64,000 bases of DNA from Candidatus Rifleibacteriota bacterium (lineage in GTDB: Bacteria > Muiribacteriota > Ozemobacteria > Ozemobacterales > Ozemobacteraceae): the NCBI GenBank assembly GCA_015233565.1, contig JADFXM010000015.1, positions 85,429 through 149,428 of the forward strand, read 5' to 3'. Shown here in pieces: positions 8,329 to 17,105 of this stretch (positions are counted from its first letter, which is position 1; the number at the start of each line of letters is the position of its first letter). The notes beneath the pieces are model-generated. The model ran no database searches. It was not told the origin of the DNA and saw only the letters and a program-made list of their open reading frames with translations. The position numbers and the translations under genes are program-made.

Positions 8329-8782
8329 TAACTAACCTTTCGTGCTAGCGTCTGAGTGGTTTGCTGTATTCGAATCAACTCATTTTTTCAAAGATATTTC
8401 ACACAGATTATACCATTTTCAGAAAGTCAGGTTACAAATTTAGGGAAAATTACTCCGACTCTGCTCAACGATCAATTTTAAGCCTTCTTTTACGACCGAG
8501 TTTGAGGAATGAACTGAATCAACGCCGAGCTGTGCAGAATGGGGCGTTCACGGCTGGTGTCGACGTATGTCGATATCAGTAACGGCCCATTCCTGCTCGT
8601 GCGACTGTTCGGGTGAGCGGTGGCGATTAGCCATCGCGAGGCCGAACGCTGGCCGGACAAAATTTTTCCTGAGAAGGTTTTGAACAAAAATATACATTTA
8701 CCCCGAGGAAAATTTACAATATCAGGCTATAATTGCTTGATTCCGTACAAACATAGTTTTTGTTATGGCTTTACTATTGTCT
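8329..8782. other. Non-coding gap holding a GC-rich folded island
   Basis: This gap separates the 1580-residue gene from the first pseudopilin gene. About 8329-8500 and 8660-8782 are ordinary AT-rich sequence. Between them, roughly 8520-8656 is conspicuously GC-rich and palindromic (separate entry). A 65-codon minus-strand frame crosses it but has no ribosome site and a composition unlike the neighbours, so I do not call a gene. Confidence 0.6.
8537..8647. ncRNA. GC-rich two-hairpin element, candidate structured RNA or mobile palindrome
   Basis: Hairpin 1 (8537-8592): GAATGGG pairs with CCCATTC. After one G-G mismatch CGTT pairs with AACG, and the tip is an 11-bp helix CTGGTGTCGAC / GTCGATATCAG around the loop GTAT. 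Hairpin 2 (8607-8647): GTTCGG pairs with CCGAAC and encloses GGTGGC / GCCATC around GATTA (8619-8635). Flanks add GAGC (upstream) with GCTC (downstream of hairpin 1). The symmetry means either strand could carry the structure. No T-run follows, so it is not a simple terminator. No known family was recognised. GC content well above the surroundings suggests a selected RNA or an inserted element. Confidence 0.5.
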
Positions 8783-11700
8783 TTATTTTGTTTTCTTAAG
8801 AGATTCCTCCATGGTTCTGATAGTTACATTTCCATTACCTGGATCTATAATAATGGGAATTTGAATTATCACTTGATTATTTGCTGAGTCAAAAGTTTGA
8901 GCCCAAATTTTGATAGATTGATTTTCATAACCGCGATGGAACACATAATTTACTCCGTCGGTTCCACTGAGATCTGGATTATTAGTGGGATTTTGGAAGG
9001 AAACCGGCACAGTTCCAGCATTCCCGTTTTCGTATCCATTTCCCTGAATTAAAAACCTTGCATCAGCTTGAATTTTAAAGGGAATTCTTGAAGCCATCTG
9101 GTTTGTGGTGATCGAATAACCTGGAATGGTTGAATTTTTAAAAGTTTCCAGATCGTAAACTTCTGTTAAACTTGCTACAGCAAGCGTTTGCGTAGTTGTT
9201 GCAACCAAGGCTTCGAAGATTTTTGTATTGGTTTTCATATCATAGATTTGGATTTTTCTTTGAGCCAATGTGCTGGAAGGATCGTCCTTCAATCCTGAGG
9301 AGAGTTCAATCATAATATCCTGGTTAACCTGATCATTGAACATTACTCTCATGTTTGGAGGATCATTGTCTACTACATACATTGTTCCCGTAGCTGTTCC
9401 ACTGGCTAAATTACCGCTTCCGTCGGTAACCGGGAGACCGGAAAATGAATAATCGCTGGATGAAAATGACGAATCACCGCTTGCAACTCCCCAATTGGAG
9501 ATGAAACCATTGGGATTGTACAATGGGGCGCAAAGAGTGAGAGCTGGGATGAGCGATTGGGATGGTGGTTCGTAAATATTCCAGCACTCGTTGGGAAAAT
9601 CGCTTACCACCTGCGTGAAAGACGATAGTGATACCGGGCTGACCGCACAAAAATGTTTTCCTTCCATTGATTTGTCAACTCGTGGGTTGGTATCTGAAGT
9701 CTTCAGGTAAAGGCTGTCTTTTTGCCAGTCGGTGAAATCAAGTAGTGGTTCCTGATTGTTTAGTTCAATTCCGGTGTCTTTGCCAATTCCATACCCAAAA
9801 CCAATTTGGGGGAATTGTCCTTTTCTTACCAAGTAATCATGAGGATTAGAATCTGTCATTCTGAGATTAACAGGTGAAAGAGGAAATTTATCCCCGGAAG
9901 TTAAAACTGGCGGAAGTGAAAGTCCTGTTACTGATGGCCCGACTGCGTCTGCTACACTGACGAAACATGCGGTTGGATCAGCCCAACCATTGGTCGATCG
10001 TTCTGTACAATCCTGGACATATCCGGCGTTGTAACTGTCTGTTACAACTGATGAATTATATTGCCTTTTGACTGTGACTCTGGACCAGCTTCCGATTGGG
10101 TATTTTATTGCAACACGTACTTCATATTTATCCCTTAGATCGCTGAACCCTAGATCAAGAGGAGCTGGAAGCCCTATCGGAGGTGTTTCAAACACAAAGT
10201 CGAAAAGTCTCAAATTGGGAATTCGAAGAGGCGATGCCGGAGAGGCGGTAGGAGTTACAGTTAGGAAGCTTGAATTGCTCTGATCGCTTGGTTCAATCAA
10301 AGATCCAAAATACGGTGAAGAACCTTGAGAGCCAAATGTTCCCGAGGCTATTAAATGATAGCCATCCATGCTGGTAGGATTTGCCCCGTCATACATGTAA
10401 TTGGTTGCTGTATTATTCGGAGAAGTAGGAGTATATGCCAGGGTTGGATTAACGGAAGCAGAATTTTTATCAAATATTTTTGCTTTCAGGAAAATTTGAT
10501 AGGTTATCCGGTTCAAATCCTTTTGAAAATCAATGGCTGAGATAACTGCTCCTGATTTATTCGCATCTTTTTGAGTTCCGGAGGTGTCCATGTAAAACCT
10601 TGTATGATCTTCTCCGGTTTTTGTATCGATGAAGGGCATGATTCCTCCGTAGTTCTGATAATTTGTCTCAAGCGGAGGATTTATTTCCGAAAGAAATTGC
10701 ATTGACCCTTTGATTCGGAACTTTACTTTTTCCTTGGAGGGATTAGAAAGCACCGAACTGAACTGTTTGATCTTGGGATAATGTGTATATATTCCATTGA
10801 ATGTTCTGGTAGGTAAAACCCCTTTTGCTGTCTGAGCATCGACACTTGTTATCACAAGAGGATGCGTGGGGGACAGTCCCTTAACGTTGCCGACTGTAAT
10901 TTGCAGGGGTGCCCCATAAAGATTTGGTAGGGCTCCGTGGGGGTCACCGTCATTATAAATTCCTCCCTTGGAGTTGCTCCAGGCAAAGGCTGTGTTCATG
11001 GGGACATCCCACCAGGAATAATATGGATATCCAATTTTCTCATAATCACGATATTGATACTGAATGCCCAGGTAGACAACAAATGTGGCTACGGATCTAC
11101 CTTTCATCAATTCCTGGGTGAAAGTGTAAGACCAGTTCATGGAATCGATCAGACCGGAGTTGGTTGCCACTGCAGGATTAGTATTTGGAGATGAATCGTC
11201 AAAGGCGTTGTCAAGAACTACATATTGGTATTTTACTGTTCCGGTGGCTAGAAGGTTCAAAGAACCGGTCGCATTTCCGGTAAACAAAACCGGAGTGTTT
11301 GGCTGAACAATTGGAGCGCCGGTGTTTGCTTTGATCGTGGGGAAGATGACTCCTGTGACGTAAGGAGGAGCGCCTATATTAACGATTGAGAAATCAAGAA
11401 TGGGTGAACTAGCCTCAGAAACCAGTTGATAATTGTCATAACGTTGTCCGCGGCATCCACAGTTGACATTATAAACCATCTGGGAATAGACGGATTTCCC
11501 GATGAAAAATCCGTTGGTATTTAGCCACTCAGTGAAAGGGCTGGCATTGATCCAGTATGTGCGTGATATTCCATAATATGTCGATCGGTCGTATTGAAAT
11601 TGCCACCAAAGATCGTATCCATTATAGGGCGGACTATAAGGATTATTGGCTGCAACGACTCTTGGACTTACGTATGACCCATATTGCCTTGCAAGGAAGT

Positions 11701-13525
11701 AAAGATCACCTTGACCGGCTGCCCAGTCGTCTGTTCCTACTACTCCGAAATAATCAGCAGTGGCATAAGATGTGTCTTCAATTGTTACCCCGAGAATTTT
11801 TCCGGAATTCCTCCTGGTTGGGTCATCTTGTGTGTTATAGCCTTTTCCTGATGATCCGACCCATATAAATATTGCGTTGCCGGGGTTTCCGTCCCAGGCG
11901 AATTGGTTGTACTCTCCATAAACGTCAGGATTGACGTGATAAATGTTTCCAACCCTAAGATGGATGTCATCTCCCGGAATCAATTTTGAAGGTGAAGCGC
12001 TGGGATCTCTTTCAATTGCATACTCGGTATAAATGAACTCGTTGTTCGCTGTTTTTCCGGAAAGGGGGAATCTGTGTGCAATGACGTAATCCAGGACGTA
12101 GTCTGAATCAATTGTTGACCCATTACTCCGGTCAATAAGATGATTCGCTCTGTAACCCCAATAACCTAATCCATCGTTGTCAACGTTATCAGGGACATTG
12201 TTGCGGTTATTATCTGTAAATTCGCCCATACTCATTGCCCCTGGATTGAGCTTATAAATAGGTTCGTAGACAACTAATTGTGTACCAGATAAGGCGTTTT
12301 GGCATGAGAGACCATATAGTCCGACTGCGCCATGTCCAAGAATTGTCGGGTTCGGATTAACTTTGGTAGTTTCAAGTACCGAGCCGGAAGGGGAGCCGTC
12401 TCGTATTTGTACTAGTTGTCCCGCGCTGTCGTGAACATCGTCATAGATGTGATAAAGACTTGTATTTGTGTTAACGTTTAATGCTACGAAAGTACAACCT
12501 ATGTTGTAATATGATCTGAAATAGAGCAACGTGTTAACATTTGCGTTCCCAAGATCGACCGCGACGTCAAATATCTGGTGCATATTGGATTTTGAGGTTG
12601 CCAGAGGATTAACTGTGTTTGCCTTAAATACTTTGTTGCTTTCCATGAGATAGTTAATTCCCCATGAATTGCCGTTTTCGGGTTTGGGTTCCCAAACATG
12701 TTGAAGTGAATATGTACGTGTGGAATGGTACATTATTAAATCGGTCAGATCAGAAGTTGAGTTAACGTTAATTCCCTGACAGGTTGTTATATCGCCGGCT
12801 TCAGTGATGTAATCGGGTCCCCAGTTTTTGGTTTGACTTACGTAGCCGGCGACAGAATCGTTTGGTGTGTTCAAAAAGCGATATCCACCCGTAGAGCTTG
12901 CAACGCCATTGTCGTAAACCAGACGAAACACTGCTGGGCCTTTGTTAATAAAATCAGAGCAAAATAGATATAGCCTGATAACGTTTTTGTTTTTTCCCAT
13001 ATATTGACTGACTGCAATATCATAATTGGTTGGAAGAATAGTACGTCTTTTATCGATAATCGACCCTGGAAGGATTGTTGAAGGGCCTTGATAAATTTGG
13101 TATTCAATTCCGGATGAAGTTATTTTAGGCCTTAAAGTCAAAAGACCATTTGGATCTCCGGCAATTTCGCCTGTTTGAAGGGGGTCCCCGTTTGGCTTTT
13201 TATTTGCCATATAGTCGCCCCAGCCTGCCGTAGGTAATGCAGCAACTCTTTTGGCGCCAGAACAGGCAAATACTGTTTGCCGATTTTGATTGAAAACTGT
13301 TTCAGTAGTGGTTGTTGGATCCACTTGAAGAATGAAAACTTTTCCATTTCGGTTTTCACGATAAAAATTGGTTACCGCAAAAACATTTGAAATCGAAAAA
13401 AGCAAAAAAATGCTGAAAAGAAGATATTTACGCATGTTTGTAGGAAGCTTTTTTGCGTGGAGCTGACTGTAATAGATTCCTTTTAATGCTGGATTGCATG
13501 TACCAATCCAAATTCTCTTTTTCAT
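8783..13525 (-). CDS. Very large secreted protein (1580 aa) of the pseudopilin operon, PilY1-like role possible
   Basis: ATG 13525 has a near-perfect AGGAGG 5 bases upstream, so I keep it although the obvious signal peptide (MRKYLLFSIFLLFSISNVFA) begins 30 residues later. The result is an extended N-region signal peptide (MKKRIWIGTCNPAL...). The mature part is rich in Asn, Gly, Tyr, Ser and Thr and looks like tandem beta-structure. An Asp/Asn cluster DNNRNNVPDNVDNDGLG near residue 435-450 resembles a calcium-binding loop. Cysteines are sparse (one CGC motif). It follows the OmpH-like gene by 16 bp and precedes the minor pseudopilins. That resembles minor-pilin operons carrying PilY1, a tip adhesin, but I see no direct sequence match. 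A secreted substrate is the alternative. Confidence 0.75.
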   Translation of the reverse strand: MKKRIWIGTCNPALKGIYYSQLHAKKLPTNMRKYLLFSIFLLFSISNVFAVTNFYRENRNGKVFILQVDPTTTTETVFNQNRQTVFACSGAKRVAALPTAGWGDYMANKKPNGDPLQTGEIAGDPNGLLTLRPKITSSGIEYQIYQGPSTILPGSIIDKRRTILPTNYDIAVSQYMGKNKNVIRLYLFCSDFINKGPAVFRLVYDNGVASSTGGYRFLNTPNDSVAGYVSQTKNWGPDYITEAGDITTCQGINVNSTSDLTDLIMYHSTRTYSLQHVWEPKPENGNSWGINYLMESNKVFKANTVNPLATSKSNMHQIFDVAVDLGNANVNTLLYFRSYYNIGCTFVALNVNTNTSLYHIYDDVHDSAGQLVQIRDGSPSGSVLETTKVNPNPTILGHGAVGLYGLSCQNALSGTQLVVYEPIYKLNPGAMSMGEFTDNNRNNVPDNVDNDGLGYWGYRANHLIDRSNGSTIDSDYVLDYVIAHRFPLSGKTANNEFIYTEYAIERDPSASPSKLIPGDDIHLRVGNIYHVNPDVYGEYNQFAWDGNPGNAIFIWVGSSGKGYNTQDDPTRRNSGKILGVTIEDTSYATADYFGVVGTDDWAAGQGDLYFLARQYGSYVSPRVVAANNPYSPPYNGYDLWWQFQYDRSTYYGISRTYWINASPFTEWLNTNGFFIGKSVYSQMVYNVNCGCRGQRYDNYQLVSEASSPILDFSIVNIGAPPYVTGVIFPTIKANTGAPIVQPNTPVLFTGNATGSLNLLATGTVKYQYVVLDNAFDDSSPNTNPAVATNSGLIDSMNWSYTFTQELMKGRSVATFVVYLGIQYQYRDYEKIGYPYYSWWDVPMNTAFAWSNSKGGIYNDGDPHGALPNLYGAPLQITVGNVKGLSPTHPLVITSVDAQTAKGVLPTRTFNGIYTHYPKIKQFSSVLSNPSKEKVKFRIKGSMQFLSEINPPLETNYQNYGGIMPFIDTKTGEDHTRFYMDTSGTQKDANKSGAVISAIDFQKDLNRITYQIFLKAKIFDKNSASVNPTLAYTPTSPNNTATNYMYDGANPTSMDGYHLIASGTFGSQGSSPYFGSLIEPSDQSNSSFLTVTPTASPASPLRIPNLRLFDFVFETPPIGLPAPLDLGFSDLRDKYEVRVAIKYPIGSWSRVTVKRQYNSSVVTDSYNAGYVQDCTERSTNGWADPTACFVSVADAVGPSVTGLSLPPVLTSGDKFPLSPVNLRMTDSNPHDYLVRKGQFPQIGFGYGIGKDTGIELNNQEPLLDFTDWQKDSLYLKTSDTNPRVDKSMEGKHFCAVSPVSLSSFTQVVSDFPNECWNIYEPPSQSLIPALTLCAPLYNPNGFISNWGVASGDSSFSSSDYSFSGLPVTDGSGNLASGTATGTMYVVDNDPPNMRVMFNDQVNQDIMIELSSGLKDDPSSTLAQRKIQIYDMKTNTKIFEALVATTTQTLAVASLTEVYDLETFKNSTIPGYSITTNQMASRIPFKIQADARFLIQGNGYENGNAGTVPVSFQNPTNNPDLSGTDGVNYVFHRGYENQSIKIWAQTFDSANNQVIIQIPIIIDPGNGNVTIRTMEESLKKTK

Positions 13526-13541
13526 AAGGCCTCCTAACAGA

Positions 13542-14729
13542 TTATCTTCCTAATCTCTCCCGAATTATGGAATATGCAGCTTCACGTTCAAGTTGACGAG
13601 TTTTGTACAAATTGAAAATTTGCCCCAGTACTTCAAAAGTTAAGTCAATTTCTGTGACGCCCATGGTTCCTTCCCAGACGTGGCGGGTTACTCCAAGTTT
13701 GAAAAATGGTTTTTGGAAAACCTGGCGATTGTCGTAAAATTCTCCTGACAAAGTTTTTAAATAAGCTGGATCGGTAATACTTTCAAAATGACCTCCGCAT
13801 GGTTTCGTCTTGTCTTGAGGGGGGAGGTTTTTGCCGAGGGGTAGGGGATTGGTCCCCGAGGCTTGTTTGATAAACTCTTCGAGATCTGAAAGCCTGATTA
13901 TGTTGAATTTTTTCAGGATGTCCTCTTCAGGTTTGGCATTTTCAATTTTTTCAGAGTTTCGGTTTGACGAATTGGCGATGGAATCAGAGGTATTCAGGAC
14001 AAAAGCAGCGCCGTGACTTTTTGCGGAAACACCTATGGCCCAATTTATTTCTCCCAAAATTCTTTTTAGGTCGTCTTGTTTAAGATCTCCGAAGGCACTT
14101 TCCGGAAATTCTCCAAGCATTTTTGTCGCTAGTTTTTCAAGTATTTCTTTGTGCTGTTTGTTAAGGGAAATCAGACGCTCTCTTTCTTTTTCAACTTCTA
14201 TGGATGTTTCTGGTTCTTTTTCCGGGGAATTTTCCTTTATATCTGAAATAATATTGGTGTTTGTAGCAATTTTATTATGAGCATCAGTGTTATTTTCAGT
14301 ATTACTAGCAGCGGGAGAATTTGAATGGCTATCAGTACTCACATTTGTATTCGTAGAAGTATTTCCAGGTTTGTTTTTCTCTTTGTTTTTATTGAAACAA
14401 GCCATCAATTCAGAGTTCAAACGCTCACACTGCTTTTCCATGGACTCCTCGAGAGCGACAATTCTTCGGCGCTCGTCGGATGATTGTTCCCAGGTGGAAA
14501 GATTGGCGGAAGTAGGTCTTGCAGGGATCCGTGTGATAAATTTCCCTTGGTGATAGTCAAAACTCCTCATTGCGGGGTGAAAAGCAAGGATGGCGGAAAC
14601 ATCAACTGTGGCAACGACCATTTTCCCACCTTGGATTGAGACTGGATCTCCTCCGGCACAAGCAGATACCGCACTGGAAATTGCCAGAAAAAAATAAACC
14701 ACAACCCAGAAATGATTTTTATGCTGCAT
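13542..14729 (-). CDS. Exported OmpH/Skp-like protein with low-complexity insert
   Basis: 395 residues from ATG 14729, with GGGAGG about 6 bases upstream. The signal peptide ends near SSAVSACAGG. The mature start (KMVVATVDVSAILAFHPAMRSFDYHQGKF) is the OmpH/Skp-type opening, in which a beta strand reading 'VDv..v...hP' leads into long helices. Helical segments (ERRRIVALEESMEKQCERLNSEL and VEKERERLISLNKQHKEILEKL) are split by an Asn/Thr/Ser-rich insert (about 110-175). Skp-type proteins chaperone outer-membrane or exported polypeptides. Placed 16 bp upstream of a 1580-residue secreted protein, it may serve as its dedicated chaperone; that is inference from position. The C-terminal 120 residues match nothing I know. 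Confidence 0.62.
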   Translation of the reverse strand: MQHKNHFWVVVYFFLAISSAVSACAGGDPVSIQGGKMVVATVDVSAILAFHPAMRSFDYHQGKFITRIPARPTSANLSTWEQSSDERRRIVALEESMEKQCERLNSELMACFNKNKEKNKPGNTSTNTNVSTDSHSNSPAASNTENNTDAHNKIATNTNIISDIKENSPEKEPETSIEVEKERERLISLNKQHKEILEKLATKMLGEFPESAFGDLKQDDLKRILGEINWAIGVSAKSHGAAFVLNTSDSIANSSNRNSEKIENAKPEEDILKKFNIIRLSDLEEFIKQASGTNPLPLGKNLPPQDKTKPCGGHFESITDPAYLKTLSGEFYDNRQVFQKPFFKLGVTRHVWEGTMGVTEIDLTFEVLGQIFNLYKTRQLEREAAYSIIRERLGR

Positions 14730-15159
14730 TTTTCCCTCCCCAGAATAGTTTAAGCATTAATAGTGCCACAAGGAAAGAATAGTATTCAATCTAAACCCCA
14801 AATGTTCGGACAAGTATCCGGATTGTAATTTTTTTTTTCAAACGTAAAAAAAAAATTACAATAATTAAAGTTGTGGAAGATGCTTTGTAAATTTGGCACG
14901 TTATTCAAAAAGGAACAAAGTAATCATTGTTGTTGCGAAATTTTCCAAACAATAATTCGGTAATTTAAGAAAAACACTTGAGTTTGCACCTGAAAAAATG
15001 TAATCTTTCAAAATTTTGGCATCATTGTGAAAAATGAAAGGAAATGTTTCCGACCATAACGATTGAAAGGATAAAAATTTTCCATTTAAATACCATTAAA
15101 AAGAATATATAATAAAAAAAATTAGAAAACAAACTGCAAAATATTTTTAGGAGGGATAA
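14730..15159. other. Divergent promoter region with a perfect A/T hairpin
   Basis: This 430-bp region separates the divergent OmpH-like and cyclophilin genes, so it should hold two promoters. It contains the 39-bp A/T inverted repeat listed separately and long A/T tracts, which tend to bend DNA. Near the plus-strand gene, TATAAT at 15108-15113 is a good -10 candidate, but no convincing -35 accompanies it. Confidence 0.5.
14823..14861. repeat. Perfect 16-bp A/T-rich inverted repeat
   Basis: TTGTAA followed by ten Ts (14823-14838), a 7-base loop CAAACGT, then ten As followed by TTACAA (14846-14861). The arms match perfectly. It lies in the divergent gap about 95 bp from the OmpH-like start. 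As RNA it would be a weak all-A/U stem flanked by pure T or A runs; as DNA it could extrude a cruciform. Confidence 0.7.
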
Positions 15160-15687
15160 ATGAAGATCCAGCTCTTTATGGTTTGTTTTGTTAGTGTGGT
15201 TTTTGCTTCTCAGATTTGTTGGGCCCAGGTTTCCCCTGATTTGAAACTCGAGAAGAAAGAACACCCTGTTGTGAAGTTGACAACTGACCGGGGCGAAATT
15301 TGCCTGGAACTTTTTCCGGAAGATGCTCCCAAACATGTGGAAAGCTTTTTGAAATTGATTGAGAAAGGGTTTTACAACGGTCTGATTTTTCACCGGGTTG
15401 TCCCCGGATTTGTTATCCAGGGTGGCGATCCTACGGGCAATGGAAGTGGTGGCCCAGGATATACTCTCCCTGCTGAATTTAACAAAAGGCCTCACGAAAA
15501 AGGGACCCTTGCTATGGCTCGCACAGAAGACGTAAATTCTGCTGGTAGCCAGTTTTATATTTGTTTGGATAGGATTCCCCACCTTGATGGCCAATACACC
15601 GTTTTTGGGAAGGTCGTAAAAGGAATGGATGTTCCCGAAAAAGTCCAACAGGGCGACAAAATGAAACTGGAAATAGTTCAGAAGTAA
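15160..15687 (+). CDS. Exported cyclophilin-type peptidyl-prolyl isomerase
   Basis: 175 residues with GGAGGG 5 bases before ATG 15160. The signal peptide MKIQLFMVCFVSVVFASQICWAQ places the enzyme in the periplasm. The cyclophilin fold is complete: TDRGEICLELFPEDAPKHVESFLKL, YNGLIFHRVVPGFVIQGGDPTGNGSGGPGY, LAMARTEDVNSAGSQFYI and LDGQYTVFGKVVKGMDV. The catalytic Arg of FHRV, the QGGD loop and the GSQFYI motif are present. The family catalyses cis-trans isomerisation of Xaa-Pro bonds in folding secreted proteins. It is compact, like PpiA. Confidence 0.93.
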   Translation: MKIQLFMVCFVSVVFASQICWAQVSPDLKLEKKEHPVVKLTTDRGEICLELFPEDAPKHVESFLKLIEKGFYNGLIFHRVVPGFVIQGGDPTGNGSGGPGYTLPAEFNKRPHEKGTLAMARTEDVNSAGSQFYICLDRIPHLDGQYTVFGKVVKGMDVPEKVQQGDKMKLEIVQK

Positions 15688-15713
15688 TGTTACTTGTTTA
15701 AAATATTTTAAAC
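15682..15713. other. Adjacent palindromes at the end of the cyclophilin gene
   Basis: AAGTAA-TG-TTACTT (15682-15695, including the stop codon) is followed immediately by the 18-bp perfect palindrome GTTTAAAATATTTTAAAC (15696-15713). No T-run follows, so termination is doubtful. They sit about 95 bp upstream of murB and might be a protein-binding site. Confidence 0.35.
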
Positions 15714-15808
15714 AGACTGAATTTGAATCCTCTTTGAGCCGATTTATTTTAAAAGGTTGGCAAATTTTGCGAACTTTTGAAATACTTCGGCTGAATGGAG
15801 GAAAATTT

Positions 15809-16729
15809 ATGCCTGAGGCTGTGAGAAGAGCTTTGGTTAACAGAATAGAAAGAGATATTCCTTTAAGTAAATTCACGACTTTTTTTCTTGGTGGACCCGC
15901 CGAATTATTTCTCGAGGTACATACCGAGGAAGAACTCATTGAAGCCATAAGAATCGCATTGGAAGAAAAAACTCCCTATTTTCTTCTGGGGGGGGGGTCG
16001 AATCTTGTTGTTTCAGACCACGGAATCAGGGGATTGGTTATCAGAAATCGTTCTGGGAACCCTGATAAGGTTGACAAAGAAAAATGCCTTCTTACGGTTT
16101 CATCCGGCCGGCCACTAAGCCACTTTGTTGGATTAGCCTGGCGCAATGTTTTTACGGGTGCAGAATCATTTACTGGAATTCCAGGGACAGTAGGTGGTGC
16201 GATTTACGGAAATGCCGGGGCTTATGGAAAATCAATGAGTGATTTATTGGTATCAGCACTTGTACTATCCCCAGATGGGTCTTTGAAAAATGTTGGGAAA
16301 GAATTTTTTGAATTCGGATACCGCCAAAGCAAGTTAAAAAGGGAGCCAGCCCATATCATTAACGCTACTTTTCAGCTTGAAAAAGGCGAAAGATCTCAAA
16401 TTCAGGCTAAAATTAAAGAAATTTCGTCACAAAGACATTCAAAACACCCTCCAAGAGCCATTGGATCGGCGGGTTCGTTTTTCCAGAACCTTGATCCAGC
16501 TCCCGGTGAAACCAGAAGACGAGCTGCAGGAGAAGTTCTTGAAAAGGCTGGTGCGAAGGGACTTTCAGTTGGAGGTGCTTCCGTGTATGAAAAGCATGCA
16601 AATTTTATTGTTAATCATGGGGAAGCTACTTCAAAAGAAGTTAAAGAGCTGGCCCAAATTTTAAAAGAAAAAGTTGCAAATCTTTTTGGAATCACTCTTA
16701 AAGAAGAAGTTCTGTATATAGGAGGTTGA
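15809..16729 (+). CDS. murB: UDP-N-acetylenolpyruvoylglucosamine reductase
   Basis: 306 residues from ATG 15809, chosen for its GGAGG site; a TTG at 15734 would add 25 unrelated residues. MurB is a cytoplasmic FAD enzyme that reduces the enolpyruvyl group with NADPH to give UDP-MurNAc in peptidoglycan synthesis. FAD-binding motifs are visible (TTFFLGGPAELFLEV, FLLGGGSNLVVSD, ESFTGIPGTVGGAIYGNAGAYG). So are the catalytic SAGSFFQN serine motif, the YRQS tyrosine region and HANFIVN near the end. The length and the short YRQS loop fit type IIb-like MurB rather than the longer E. coli form. It is unusual in not being embedded in a dcw cluster. Confidence 0.95.
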   Translation: MPEAVRRALVNRIERDIPLSKFTTFFLGGPAELFLEVHTEEELIEAIRIALEEKTPYFLLGGGSNLVVSDHGIRGLVIRNRSGNPDKVDKEKCLLTVSSGRPLSHFVGLAWRNVFTGAESFTGIPGTVGGAIYGNAGAYGKSMSDLLVSALVLSPDGSLKNVGKEFFEFGYRQSKLKREPAHIINATFQLEKGERSQIQAKIKEISSQRHSKHPPRAIGSAGSFFQNLDPAPGETRRRAAGEVLEKAGAKGLSVGGASVYEKHANFIVNHGEATSKEVKELAQILKEKVANLFGITLKEEVLYIGG

Positions 16730-16732
16730 AAA

Positions 16733-16957
16733 GTGAGTTCTGGGGCTAAGACTGTCAAGAGATACCCACCTTTTTCTCAGGAGATTTTATGTGGTCAGCT
16801 TCATTCCCTTTATGAAATGCTTGATGCAAGGCGCAAAGAAATTCTGGCTGACCCTGATTACAATGAGAATAATGCTCCCTTGGTGAAAGAAATGGAGCGA
16901 ATTGTCAAAAGGATTGCCCTTATAAGGGATTGCTTTGAAGAATTCTGTCCAAGTTAA
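16733..16957 (+). CDS. Small helical protein, unknown
   Basis: 74 residues from GTG 16733 with AGGAGG 7 bases upstream, overlapping the tail of murB's last codons; the gap to the murB stop is 3 bp, so the two are co-transcribed and probably coupled. It looks like an alpha-helical hairpin (QLHSLYEMLDARRKEILADPDYNENNAPLVKEMERIVKRIALIRDCFEEF). No motif is recognised. Confidence 0.65.
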   Translation: MSSGAKTVKRYPPFSQEILCGQLHSLYEMLDARRKEILADPDYNENNAPLVKEMERIVKRIALIRDCFEEFCPS

Positions 16958-16997
16958 AACAACAACAATCTCCTCGAAAGGCTAGGTGCGAAAAAAG

Positions 16998-17105
16998 ATG
17001 AAAGGTTTATCGACTCCAGAATTAATCACATTTTACGTTTCTTCTATAGCTGTTTCGATGAGAAGAGTGGCACTAGTAACAATGCGGATCATAGATAAAA
17101 AATGA
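16998..17105 (+). CDS. Possible 35-residue leader peptide coupled to the epimerase gene
   Basis: An ATG at 16998 preceded by TAGGTGCGAAAAAAG opens a 35-codon frame (MKGLSTPELITFYVSSIAVS...) whose TGA (17103-17105) overlaps the epimerase start in an ATGA. The overlap and the lack of any other ribosome site directly before the epimerase suggest that ribosomes finishing this small ORF reinitiate on the epimerase. It could also be chance. Confidence 0.35.
   Translation: MKGLSTPELITFYVSSIAVSMRRVALVTMRIIDKK

Noticed and set aside
8490..8687. 65-codon minus frame across the GC-rich hairpins
   Set aside because: No ribosome site; its residues are a by-product of the palindromes. I treat the island as RNA/DNA structure.
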